Source: Parcubacteria group bacterium CG1_02_58_44 (GTDB lineage: Bacteria; Patescibacteriota; Patescibacteriia; SG8-24). Taken from it: DNA of 48,396 nucleotides. The stretch is taken from the NCBI GenBank assembly GCA_001872545.1, contig MNWN01000039.1:404-48799 (forward strand), written 5' to 3'. Shown in pieces: positions 36,651 to 47,011 of this stretch; within the stretch, counting starts at the first letter, position 1; every line of letters starts with the position of its first letter. The position numbers were made by a program, and so were the translations under genes. Under the pieces are notes generated by a model that was not told the DNA's origin, searched no databases, and worked only from the letters and a program-made list of their open reading frames with translations.

Positions 36651-38222
36651 CTAGCGGACGATCTTTTTCTCCAGCGCTGTCACTTCCTTCCTGGCATCCT
36701 TGAGCTTGCCGCGAACCGTCTCCAGCTTCTGCCATTGTTTTCGGTAGGCGCCATCGGTGACCAACTTGAGGCTGTGTTTGGCGATGAGCGCTAGGTCCCT
36801 CCAGCTGTGCCGCTCCAGCGCAAGGTTGACCTCTTCCGGATTCAACGGTTTGGTCATCTTGGCCATCTGGTTGCGCAGATTTTCTTTTTCGTCGATCAGC
36901 TGCTTGATGTCCCAATACTTTCTGGCTATTTCCGGCTTAGCCTTCTCTTCCGGCGTCAGAGCCTGATTTAGGCCAGCCTCGAGCGAGGCATCGATCTCAT
37001 CTTCCGTCACGTCGGACAACTCTCGCATGACTTCCGGCGGGGCCTGTTCGCTATGCCCAGACAGGTAGGAATCAACTTTGACTTTGGCCTCCGTATCCAG
37101 ATAGGACGACCAGAGCCGACGGAAGTCGGGATCCTTGAACATCCGTTTGGTGTGGGCCATGGCCTCACGGGGATTGGCTTCCATCTCTTGTCGATAGCTG
37201 TCGATATCCGATATGCCGGCTGCATGAAGGTCAGCGGTCAATGAGTTGAGCGTATCAAGGCGAAAGGACATCTCTGCACTCTGCCGTTCGCTCACGCCCT
37301 GCTGCTCATGTCTGAGAGCGGTTTCCCTGATCAGCTGACTGTCAACGAAAGACTCGTTTCGTCTCTGCTTCCATTGCTCCGTGCCCTTGATTTGTGATTG
37401 TTCGGCATCGACTTCCGCCTTTTTTCGTGCCTGTTCTCGATCAAATGCTTCCTTGCCGGCGATGATGCCCTCCCTTTTTTCTCGGGCCAGACGCTGTCGT
37501 TCGGACTCTTCGGCCGCGGCTGCCTGTTCGTCTCTATCCAGAGCCTCCAATAGTGCCAGACGCTGTCGTTCGGCCTGTTCTCGATCGAAGTCTTCCTTGC
37601 CCTTGATAATGCCTGCTGTCTTGCGTTCCTGCACATCGATTTCGTCCATGATCTGTTGAGCTTTTTTGGCAGCTTCTTCGGCACGATCGGCTTGCTTTAG
37701 CGCTTCCCTGACGTTGAGTAGGTCTGATTCTCGACGCTGATTTTCGGCAGCCTGACGCTCGGCTTCTTCAGCTTCCCTCTGTCGTTTAAGTTCAACCTGC
37801 TGCAGCCTGGCTTTGTCAGACGTTTTGCCGCTGACCTGTCGATTCTGCATCTCGTCAGCTATTTTTTTCATGGCTCGACGGTCCCTTTCGGTCTGTGCCG
37901 CCGCAGTCTTTCTAGCTTTGCTTCTGTCGATGGTTTTTTTAATTTCTTGTCGAAGATGTTCCTGAAGATCTGCCTTTCGAGACTTCTCGGAAGCTATTTC
38001 TTCCTCAGTTGTCTCCATTAAGTCACTTTCGTCCAGCTCTACTTCACCCTCGTCGGAGGCTGGCATGGGCAGATCGCTCGTTTCCCGGGTGGCTCTTTTG
38101 AGTTGTTCGGCTTGACGACGAGCTTGGTCATCGGGTGTTTCGGTATCTTCAGGCCCGATTTGTCTGAGACGTTCTCCCATAGGTTTGGATTTAGTAGGTT
38201 TTGGCCGTCTTGAGGTGACCAT
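36651..38222 (-). CDS. long coiled-coil hypothetical protein with C-terminal DP[ED]FR domain
   Basis: 523-aa ORF rich in R/E/Q/A with an internal repeat (GIIKGKEDFDREQA / GIIAGKEAFDREQA); promoter and terminator flank it. Alternative start at 38180 (MGERLRQ). Confidence 0.75.
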   Translation of the reverse strand: MVTSRRPKPTKSKPMGERLRQIGPEDTETPDDQARRQAEQLKRATRETSDLPMPASDEGEVELDESDLMETTEEEIASEKSRKADLQEHLRQEIKKTIDRSKARKTAAAQTERDRRAMKKIADEMQNRQVSGKTSDKARLQQVELKRQREAEEAERQAAENQRRESDLLNVREALKQADRAEEAAKKAQQIMDEIDVQERKTAGIIKGKEDFDREQAERQRLALLEALDRDEQAAAAEESERQRLAREKREGIIAGKEAFDREQARKKAEVDAEQSQIKGTEQWKQRRNESFVDSQLIRETALRHEQQGVSERQSAEMSFRLDTLNSLTADLHAAGISDIDSYRQEMEANPREAMAHTKRMFKDPDFRRLWSSYLDTEAKVKVDSYLSGHSEQAPPEVMRELSDVTEDEIDASLEAGLNQALTPEEKAKPEIARKYWDIKQLIDEKENLRNQMAKMTKPLNPEEVNLALERHSWRDLALIAKHSLKLVTDGAYRKQWQKLETVRGKLKDARKEVTALEKKIVR

Positions 38223-38255
38223 AGACGGTTTGAAAATAAGATTAAAATTGACCTT

Positions 38256-38284
38256 ACGATAGCATTAAAACTGTCTTTTGTCAA
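38256..38284 (-). promoter_or_regulatory. sigma70-like promoter of the 36651 gene
   Basis: Minus strand TTGACA, 17-nt spacer, TATCGT with extended TGC. Confidence 0.7.
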
Positions 38285-38421
38285 TAATTTTGCCTAAAAT
38301 AGGTTATTTTCTAGCCATTTTTTGTCGTTTGTCTGGTCGATATTGGGACCGGCTTCAGATTGACTAACCGGTGACGGACAGTTATGCTGGCGGTTGATTT
38401 TTGCCGTTGACGACACTTCCC

Positions 38422-39747
<1,326 letters not shown>

Positions 39748-39774
39748 GTCTGTTGATTTCCTGAGTTTTTGCCT

Positions 39775-40755
39775 ATGACCGCAGTCAGAACCGCAAGAGA
39801 TGTCGCCATCGGAAAGCGGTCGACTGGCGAGATGTTGTCCAGAGCTGTGGCCGTGGTCGGAGCGACCGCCTCGGGCAAGACCGCACTGGCCATGGCTTTG
39901 GCTAGGGAGTTCGGCGGCGAGATCGTTTCGGCCGATTCGCGGCAGCTGTATCGCGGCACGGCGATCTGTACCGACATTCCGACGGGAAAATGGAAGAGTT
40001 ACGGCAATGGTCGACGACAGGTCTACGTCGTGGACGGCGTAGCGCACTATCTGTTGGGCAGCGAATCACCCGGACATCCGCTGGATCTGGCCGAGTACCA
40101 TCGGCGGGCAGAATGGCGACTGAAGGAGATTGCCTCGCGCGGACGGCTTCCGATCCTGGTCGGCGGCACCGGCCTGTACGTCCGGGCGGTCGTCGACAGT
40201 TTTGTCGGTCCGGAAGTCGCACCGAACTACGCCTTCAGGGACGAATTAGAAAAGCACGACACGGCCAAGCTGTATCGACGGCTGATGAAGGTCGATCCCG
40301 ACTACGCCGGGCGCATCAGTCCGAACAACCGTCGGTACGTCGTGCGGGCGCTGGAGGTGCAGCAGGCCACCGGTCGTCCGTTCTCCGAACAGCAGGGACA
40401 GGGTCGGCCGCAGTTTGAGTGGCTGCAGTTGGGAGCGGATCGTTCCAGGGACGAACTTTACCGTCGAATCGACGCTCGAGTGGACTGGATGGCCGACAAC
40501 GGACTGGTCGAGGAGGCCCAACGAATGTTCCGTCGTTACGGTTCGGACTCCAGAATCGCAACCTCACTCGGCTACGCCCAACTGGCCGGGTTCCTCTCCG
40601 GAAAATACGACCTAAAGGAGGCCTTCCGGCTCATTAAGCGGGACACTCGGCACTATGCTCGTCGTCAACTGACCTGGCTGCGGCGAGATTCCAGGATCAG
40701 GTGGGTCAGGGACGATTCCCGGGCTCAGGGGTTGGTCCGAAGGTTTATCGGCTGA
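39775..40755 (+). CDS. miaA: tRNA dimethylallyltransferase MiaA
   Basis: VVGATASGKTALAMALAREFGGEIVSADSRQLYRG, LVGGTGLYVRAV, ATSLGYAQLAGFL. Confidence 0.94.
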   Translation: MTAVRTARDVAIGKRSTGEMLSRAVAVVGATASGKTALAMALAREFGGEIVSADSRQLYRGTAICTDIPTGKWKSYGNGRRQVYVVDGVAHYLLGSESPGHPLDLAEYHRRAEWRLKEIASRGRLPILVGGTGLYVRAVVDSFVGPEVAPNYAFRDELEKHDTAKLYRRLMKVDPDYAGRISPNNRRYVVRALEVQQATGRPFSEQQGQGRPQFEWLQLGADRSRDELYRRIDARVDWMADNGLVEEAQRMFRRYGSDSRIATSLGYAQLAGFLSGKYDLKEAFRLIKRDTRHYARRQLTWLRRDSRIRWVRDDSRAQGLVRRFIG

Positions 40756-40916
40756 ATTTTTAAAATTGCCTTGTATTAGCCAAAAATGTTCTAACATACG
40801 GTTTCAGCACAGTTCCTGAAGGTAAAGAAGAGGCCCGTCTTTATTGGATTTTACTAGCCAAAAAACGGTTTATGTGCTAGTCTAAAGGCAGAATTTATTC
40901 TCTAAAAGAGAAACTT

Positions 40917-41108
40917 ATGGCCGAAGAAATCGTCAGGGCCGAAGAGGTCATCGGCTACTGCGTCAAGTGCAAGGCTAAACAGCCCATGAAGGACGCAGAA
41001 AAAGTCGCGATGCCCGCTAAGGGAGGCGGAACACGTCCGGCGATGAAGGGTATCTGCCCGGCCTGCGGAACCGGAATGTTCAAGATTCTGCCCAAGAGCG
41101 AGGCTTAG
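40917..41108 (+). CDS. small zinc-ribbon protein, DUF5679-like
   Basis: YCVKCKAKQPMKDAEKV...RPAMKGICPACGTGMFKI; promoter-like TGCTAGTCT upstream and terminator downstream. Confidence 0.85.
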   Translation: MAEEIVRAEEVIGYCVKCKAKQPMKDAEKVAMPAKGGGTRPAMKGICPACGTGMFKILPKSEA

Positions 41109-41120
41109 GAGCAAAGAAAA

Positions 41121-41149
41121 AAAGATCCGACGCAAGTCGGGTCTTTTTT
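41121..41149 (+). terminator. Rho-independent terminator
   Basis: aaagatccgac-gcaa-gtcgggtctttttt. Confidence 0.85.
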
Positions 41150-41186
41150 GTATTGCTGATTGTTGTCTTGGACCAACCGTTGTTAA

Positions 41187-42722
41187 TTAGAGCTTGCTCA
41201 GCTCCTCTTCCAGGATTCGTCTAGCTTCCTCCGGCGGGGCCTTGCCGCGGGTGGCCTTCATCACCTGTCCGACCAGGAACTGCACGGCCGTGGTCTTGCC
41301 TCCGCACCAGTCCTCGACCGGCTTGGGGTTGTCGGCGATGGCTTGCTTGGCCGCCTCGCGCAGCTCGTCGAGGTTTTCCATTTGACCGAGGACTTTTTCT
41401 TCCATGACCTGTGATGGGTCGGCACCGGAGAGCACCATCTCTTCCAGAATGAGCAGGGCGTTGGTTCCGGTCACTTGGCTGTTGTGGATCATGGTCAGCA
41501 GCTCGGCCATGTTCTCCGGACCGGCCTTCATGGTCTCGAGGCTCAGCTTGTGGGCCGACAGCACTCCGTTCAGCTTGGTCAGCACCCAGCCGGAGACCAG
41601 TTTGGCCGCCCGTTCTGGAGTCAGTGCCTGTCCGCCGGCGGACTGGACGCTCGCCGCCCAGGCATCAAGTTCGGAGAAGACCCGCTCGGCATAGTCGGCT
41701 AGGTCCGGCTGGTCGCAGAAGGTCCGCGCATCGGCCAGGGTCAGGCCGTACTGTTCGACAAAGCGGCGGCGTCGGGCTTCGGGCAGCTCTGGCACCGTCC
41801 GGCTCAGACGGTCGCGCGTATCGGTTAGGTCCATCGGCGGAAGGTCCGGCTCGGGGAAGTAGCGGTAGTCGCTCGACTCCTCCTTGGTGCGCTGCTCGAC
41901 CGTCACGCCCCGGGCGTCGTCCCAGCCGCGGGTGGCCAGGATTGACGGTATCTGTCCGTCGAGCCAGAGCTTGGTCTGCCGCTTGATCTCGAACTCCAGC
42001 GCCCGCTCGACCGACCGGAAGGAGTTGAGATTCTTGATTTCGGTCTTGGGGTTGAGCTGTGTCGACCAGTTTTCGTTCTTTGGGTCTTCTGGCACTTCAC
42101 GCAGCGAGATATTGGCGTCGCAGCGCAACTGGCCCTTTTCCATGTCGGCGTCAGACACGTCCAGGTAACGCATGATCAGTCTGAGTTCCTGCAGGAAGGC
42201 CTTGGCCTCCTCGGGGGAGCGCAGGTCCGGTTCGGTGACGATTTCGGCCAGGGGAGTGCCGGCTCGGTTGAAGTCGACCAGCGATGACTTGCCGTCCCCG
42301 CCGTCGACGTGCAGCAGCTTGGCCGCGTCCTCCTCCAGATGCAGGCGCGTGATGCCGACGGTGAACTCGCGTTCGCCATCGCGTCCCTCGTTCAGTCGGA
42401 TGCTCAGCTTGCCGTGCTGCGATACAGGCAGGTCGAACTGCGATATCTGGTAGCCCTTGGGCAGGTCAGGGTAGAAGTAGTTCTTGCGGTCAAACTTCGA
42501 AATTCCGGCTACCTCTCCGCCTAGAGCGTACGAGATCAGCATGCCCATCTCCACTGCCCTGGCGTTGATGTTCGGCAGCGTACCCGGCTGTCCGGTGCAG
42601 GTCGGACAGATGTTGACGTTCGGTGCCTCAAGATCCCCGCAGTTGGGGCAGGAGCAGAACATCTTCGATTCGGTCTTTAGCTGGACGTGGATTTCTAGCC
42701 CGATTACAGGTTCCAATCTCAT
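41187..42722 (-). CDS. gatB: Asp-tRNA(Asn)/Glu-tRNA(Gln) amidotransferase subunit B
   Basis: ORF 41187..42770, likely Met 42722 (MRLEPVIGLEIHVQLKTESKMFC); FYPDLPKGYQISQFDLP, DFNRAGTPLAEIVTEPDLRSPEEA. Confidence 0.95.
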   Translation of the reverse strand: MRLEPVIGLEIHVQLKTESKMFCSCPNCGDLEAPNVNICPTCTGQPGTLPNINARAVEMGMLISYALGGEVAGISKFDRKNYFYPDLPKGYQISQFDLPVSQHGKLSIRLNEGRDGEREFTVGITRLHLEEDAAKLLHVDGGDGKSSLVDFNRAGTPLAEIVTEPDLRSPEEAKAFLQELRLIMRYLDVSDADMEKGQLRCDANISLREVPEDPKNENWSTQLNPKTEIKNLNSFRSVERALEFEIKRQTKLWLDGQIPSILATRGWDDARGVTVEQRTKEESSDYRYFPEPDLPPMDLTDTRDRLSRTVPELPEARRRRFVEQYGLTLADARTFCDQPDLADYAERVFSELDAWAASVQSAGGQALTPERAAKLVSGWVLTKLNGVLSAHKLSLETMKAGPENMAELLTMIHNSQVTGTNALLILEEMVLSGADPSQVMEEKVLGQMENLDELREAAKQAIADNPKPVEDWCGGKTTAVQFLVGQVMKATRGKAPPEEARRILEEELSKL

Positions 42723-42731
42723 ATTTCTTGT

Positions 42732-42854
42732 GCGAGCCCTGACCTGGGCGCACTGCACTCGACTTCGCAAATCACTAGCTCAGCGTACGTTAGCAGTACG
42801 CATCGCTTCGCGATTTGCTCCAGTCGAGCACATTGCATCCCAGCCAGCGCTCGC
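42732..42854. repeat. Long imperfect inverted repeat/hairpin upstream of gatB
   Basis: Perfect arms CTCGACT/AGTCGAG (42758-42764, 42822-42828), GCAAATC/GATTTGC (42767-42773, 42812-42818), GCGTAC/GTACGC (42783-42788, 42796-42801); weaker pairing extends outward. Confidence 0.75.
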
Positions 42855-42940
42855 CATTTCTACGGCACTAATGAGTATTGCCACTTCCCGGTAAAGATGG
42901 CATTTGAGCGGTTGATTGGCAAGCCTTCGCGATCAAGTCA

Positions 42941-42960
42941 AAACAGGGCCGTTTGGCCCG
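42941..42960 (-). terminator. Terminator-like hairpin after the 42983 gene
   Basis: Minus strand: gggcc-aaac-ggccc-tgtttt. Confidence 0.6.
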
Positions 42961-42982
42961 GCCGCCGTTTTTCGAATCGACC

Positions 42983-43741
42983 CTAGCCCTTCCGTTTGAG
43001 GTCCAGCCAGAGGGCCAGGTCGGCTCCGAGGAACAGGGCGACGGCAAGACTGTCGATGGCTTGGGGTACGATGGCGGTGATCAGGGTGTGGAGGTGGGAC
43101 AGCTGGTCGGCGTCCGCGACCTGTCCAAAGAAAAGTCTTGGGTCGCCCATGGCGGTACCGACGGCCAGATAGACCAGCATACGCGCGAACGAGGCGGCGA
43201 TGGCGAAGAAGACGAAAGGAACTGCCACCCGGAAGAGTACGGCGAACCATCGTCCGGTGACCAGATTGCGGCTGGACTTCAGTGCGCTCGTTCCGCGTTC
43301 ATCGTCGGCCATGACGTGATACGGCGCGAACCGGAACCAGATCAGGAAGATCAGCGCCGGAACGAACAGCATGAAGAAACCGCCGAAGACGGCTATCGAA
43401 ACTAGGAACGACACCCAAAGCAGCGGGAACAGCCGACGCAGGCCATGGAGGAATGACTTGCGGATGCTGAGCGTCTCGCCGGAAAGTCCCCTGACGGTCA
43501 GGTCGATGGTGGTGACGTAGATGGCCAGGAAGGCCAGCGAGCTGGGGATCGACAGTACGGAGAAGATCATCAGCCGCGTGATCTTGTCCGGTACGTAGGT
43601 CTGCAGCACGACGGAGATGGTCCACTGCAGCAGGCTAAGGAGCATCGTCCAGACCACCATTTCCGCATAGAACTGGAAGTTGCGGCGGAAGTTCTGCCAG
43701 GAGACGACGATGATGTCACCCGGACCGATTAGTTGTGACAT
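42983..43741 (-). CDS. multi-pass membrane protein (252 aa)
   Basis: Several hydrophobic helices; TGCTATAAT box upstream at 43780-43788 (minus). Confidence 0.75.
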   Translation of the reverse strand: MSQLIGPGDIIVVSWQNFRRNFQFYAEMVVWTMLLSLLQWTISVVLQTYVPDKITRLMIFSVLSIPSSLAFLAIYVTTIDLTVRGLSGETLSIRKSFLHGLRRLFPLLWVSFLVSIAVFGGFFMLFVPALIFLIWFRFAPYHVMADDERGTSALKSSRNLVTGRWFAVLFRVAVPFVFFAIAASFARMLVYLAVGTAMGDPRLFFGQVADADQLSHLHTLITAIVPQAIDSLAVALFLGADLALWLDLKRKG

Positions 43742-43789
43742 TGAGGTACAGTTATTTTTTTGATCCGTCTTACTTCTGGATTATAGCAA

Positions 43790-43824
43790 AAAAAGACGGC
43801 CGTAGGTTCGACCGCCGTCTCCAG
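43790..43824 (-). terminator. Rho-independent terminator of tmk
   Basis: Minus strand: agacggc...gccgtctttttttt. Confidence 0.75.
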
Positions 43825-43852
43825 TCGTAGGTTTTGATTTCGTCTGGTCCGT

Positions 43853-44542
43853 CTAGGTGGTAACTGTCGCTGCCGTCTGGCCGACCAGCACCGGCTGGAC
43901 CGCGAGCCAGACTAGCTCGTGCACCTGTTCGACGGTCAGCAACTGGCCGTTCTCGACGCATTCGATCAGCGAGAACCCCTCGAACATTTCGGCAATCTCG
44001 AGATAGGTCCGCTCGGCCGCCAGCAGATGATCGGGGTCCGACTCGTGCATGTCTTTCTTGTTGCCCCTGCCGTCGACCAACTGCAAGGTCGTTGCAGTCG
44101 GCACATGCAGAATGACGTTCAGGACCGGGCGGGGGAGTCCCAGCCGAACGAACTCCAGCTCGTCGTCCCAGCGAAAGAACTCAGCTCGTTTCTCGAAACT
44201 TTTTATCTTGCCGCCCTGATGTCCCATGTTTGAGGTGACGTAGCGGTCCAGCACTACGTTGACACCAGACGCAAGCCAGGTGTCGAGCGTTCCTTTGGCT
44301 GCACAGCGGTCAATGGCATAGAAGAGCGAGGCCGTTTGGGCGTTGATCTGGTCGGCCGGCCCGAGCTCGCCGTGCAGGTAGGCTTCGATCGGTACGCAGA
44401 ACGACGTGCCGTAGCGCGGAAAGGACATGGTTTCGACCGGCAGCTTCTCTCGTTTCATGCGCTCAATGAGCAGCTTGGTCTGGGTGGCCTTGCCAGAGCC
44501 GTCGGTCCCGTCGATGACGATGAGTTTACCCTTAGTCGTCAT
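43853..44542 (-). CDS. tmk: thymidylate kinase
   Basis: KLIVIDGTDGSGKATQTKLL, NVVLDRYVTSNMGHQGGK; SD aggagg upstream. Confidence 0.93.
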   Translation of the reverse strand: MTTKGKLIVIDGTDGSGKATQTKLLIERMKREKLPVETMSFPRYGTSFCVPIEAYLHGELGPADQINAQTASLFYAIDRCAAKGTLDTWLASGVNVVLDRYVTSNMGHQGGKIKSFEKRAEFFRWDDELEFVRLGLPRPVLNVILHVPTATTLQLVDGRGNKKDMHESDPDHLLAAERTYLEIAEMFEGFSLIECVENGQLLTVEQVHELVWLAVQPVLVGQTAATVTT

Positions 44543-44561
44543 ATTTTCCTCCTTTTTTGAG

Positions 44562-46292
44562 TTAAGTCGTTTGTTTTTCCAGCTCCCTTTCGCGGACTCG
44601 CTGCCGGGCTTCCGAGTCGCCGCGGGCCCAGAGATAGTCGTTATGGTCGGCGAAAGACATGGCCGCAGCCCGCCACGGTGACCGTTCGGCGATGGCCCGA
44701 TGCATGGCCTGACCGACCTTTCGGTAGCTGGCGTGTCCCTGTGGCGTAGTGCGGAGCTCGATCAGGTGGAAGGCCTCGCGGTCGTTCAGACCCATGATCC
44801 AGCGCACTTTCGAGCCGTGCAGAGTGGCATAGGACGCCTCTTCCGGGAAGTCGGCATGCAGCAGCTCGTACAGGGCGACCGATCGGCGGTGACATTCGTC
44901 GGCCCGGTCGGCGAATCCGGCTGCGATCAGGTCGGCCGGCATGGAGAAGCCCAGCAGGGGAGAGAATTTCTGCCGAATCTGGGTGGTCATGCGGTGGCGC
45001 TGCAGGTCCTTGTACGTCCCCCAGTCGGTGAGCAGGTCGAAGGTATAGGGATAGCCGGCCTCGAAGGCTCGGCCCGGACGGTCCCGTCGGGTTTTTCGCT
45101 CGCCGATGTAGGCATTGATCACTTCTTCGCGTTCCGCAGCGTTCAGACCTCGCACTCGGTCGCGGATCTGATCGAGCGACAGGTTGGTATACGGGTAGAG
45201 CATGTGCGACAGGGTCAGCATGTCGGCCTCGTCCTGCATGACGTCCCGGACCGCCTCGTCCCGCATCAGACGAAGAGCCACCTGCTGCTCTCCGCGGTCG
45301 ACTAGTCTGACCTCCATGGACATGTCGGGCTGCCGTCCGGAGAACAGTCGATCGGCCAACTGACGCATGCGGGCGGGAACCCCCGCCAGATACTCGTTTC
45401 GTTTGGCTCGCCTGACGTAGCACGGCATGATCCGGTCAAGCGCCGTATGGGCTCCGTGTCCCAATGACTGCGCTTCCGGCAGGTCGGAGGTCAGGCAGTG
45501 GGAGATCAGTCCCTGAAAGAAGCGGCCGTTGCCGAACATTCCGACGTTGGTCTTGGTCGCGAGCGGCAGCAGGTAGCGTAGGGTGTCGCAGGCCTTGGTG
45601 CGGATGTCGTTCCTGTAGGTCTGGCGGAAGGCCTTGATTTCGCCGGCGTCGGTCAGCTCAGCCAGCCGTTCCTTGTGTCCGTCGCCGTTGATGTCGTATT
45701 CCGCCCCCTCGATCGGCTTGATGCCCCGGTAGTGCTCCTGCATCGGTTCGGCCAGCTCGGCGTAGGTCGAGAAGATGAAGTCCATGGTCTCGATGTAGGC
45801 CGTGGCGTACGGCGAGGCCATGACGCCTTCGGGACGGACATAGAGCCAGTTTCCGTCGTCGTCGCGGCGGTCGTAGAAGACGTAGCGGGTGGACTGTTCG
45901 ATGGGGGAGCCGCCGATGCGTCGGTCCTCCAGTTCCTTGGTCGCCAGCATGGAGATGCCCTCGAACGAGACGTAGGCACCCTCCAGTTCGCCGACAGAGT
46001 CGTCGCCGAAGGCAATCAGTACGCGCTCGATCAGGTTCTGGGCGCGTTGGGCGTCGATCGTTCCTTCGTTAATGAACTCTTTGAGCAGGGTCTCGCGGAA
46101 GCCGCCCGGCGCTCGGCTGTAGCGGGCGTAGATCGCGCCGGTCAGTCCGGCGAGTCCGGTCACGGCGAAGACACCGTCCGTGGCCGAGCTGACGTACCTT
46201 TTCAGCATTGCGCGCTCCTCCAGGGTGAACTTGGGCATACGGCAGGCGGTTATTTTCGCTCGAAGCTTAACGGCTGGCCGAGGTAGTGTCAT
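44562..46292 (-). CDS. thyX: FAD-dependent thymidylate synthase-like protein with two ThyX-like halves
   Basis: First half DDSVGELEGAYVSFEGISMLATKELEDRRIGGSPIEQSTRYVFYD; second half LQRHRMTTQIRQKFSPLLGF and WIMGLNDREAFHLIELRTTPQGHASYRKVGQAM. Start may be Met 46238 (MPKFTLEER). Confidence 0.8.
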   Translation of the reverse strand: MTLPRPAVKLRAKITACRMPKFTLEERAMLKRYVSSATDGVFAVTGLAGLTGAIYARYSRAPGGFRETLLKEFINEGTIDAQRAQNLIERVLIAFGDDSVGELEGAYVSFEGISMLATKELEDRRIGGSPIEQSTRYVFYDRRDDDGNWLYVRPEGVMASPYATAYIETMDFIFSTYAELAEPMQEHYRGIKPIEGAEYDINGDGHKERLAELTDAGEIKAFRQTYRNDIRTKACDTLRYLLPLATKTNVGMFGNGRFFQGLISHCLTSDLPEAQSLGHGAHTALDRIMPCYVRRAKRNEYLAGVPARMRQLADRLFSGRQPDMSMEVRLVDRGEQQVALRLMRDEAVRDVMQDEADMLTLSHMLYPYTNLSLDQIRDRVRGLNAAEREEVINAYIGERKTRRDRPGRAFEAGYPYTFDLLTDWGTYKDLQRHRMTTQIRQKFSPLLGFSMPADLIAAGFADRADECHRRSVALYELLHADFPEEASYATLHGSKVRWIMGLNDREAFHLIELRTTPQGHASYRKVGQAMHRAIAERSPWRAAAMSFADHNDYLWARGDSEARQRVRERELEKQTT

Positions 46293-46403
46293 CCACAGGT
46301 TTGTTGGTTCGGATAAGGGTCGTCTTTATGCTGTTTGCGTTGTAAGCTGGTGGCACATGGCCGGCTGCAGACGTCGGCTCAGCGATAAACAGGTGAAATT
46401 TCA

Positions 46404-47003
46404 GTGACTATGTCCAAGGGAATCTGTGTCGTCATCATCGGGGTAGTCGGCAGCGGCAAGACAACCGTCATCAGGAGGCTATCCGAGGTTTTACCCGATG
46501 CAGTTATGATGCGTACTTTCACCACTCGGGCTCTGCGACCAGGCGAGGCAGAGAATGGCGATCGTTATTCCCTAAGTCGGGAGGAGTTTGAGCGTCGGGT
46601 GGCGGACGGTGAGATGATCGAATGGGACGAGCACTTCGGTTTCCTGTACGGTTCTTCCTCCAAACTGCTCGACGAGCTGCTCGAAAGGCATCAGGTGGTG
46701 CTGGCCAACGTCAACTACGTCGGTGCGCGCGCTTTTCAGAATAAGGTTCCCAATGTCCTGACCGTCTTTCTGTCTGTGCCGCTCGATCAGAATATCGATC
46801 GCATCAGGCAGCGCGGCAAGATGACCGAACGTGAACTGGCATTGCGTCTGGATGCCGTGAAGGACGAGATCGCCTCAGCCGGCGAGTTCGACTTCATCGT
46901 CGATAATCCGGACGGCGGTCTGGATCGGGCAGTCGAAAGGATTCGAGAAATTATTCTAGAGAGGCTGAAGTCGTTTAACGACGATCGGTCACACGTGAGG
47001 TAG
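46404..47003 (+). CDS. gmk: guanylate kinase
   Basis: GVVGSGKTTVIRRL, TFTTRALRPGEAENGDRYSLSREEFERRVADGEMIEWDEHFGFLYGSS. Confidence 0.88.
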   Translation: MTMSKGICVVIIGVVGSGKTTVIRRLSEVLPDAVMMRTFTTRALRPGEAENGDRYSLSREEFERRVADGEMIEWDEHFGFLYGSSSKLLDELLERHQVVLANVNYVGARAFQNKVPNVLTVFLSVPLDQNIDRIRQRGKMTERELALRLDAVKDEIASAGEFDFIVDNPDGGLDRAVERIREIILERLKSFNDDRSHVR

Positions 47004-47011
47004 CGTCGAAG

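Noticed and set aside
40771-40866. Direct repeat attagccaaaaa / actagccaaaaa upstream of the DUF5679-like gene
   Set aside because: Only about 12 nt in AT-rich intergenic DNA; too short to separate from chance.
42484-42894. 136-aa plus-strand ORF across the gatB 5' end and hairpin
   Set aside because: Antisense to GatB for most of its length and ends in the inverted repeat; no family resemblance.
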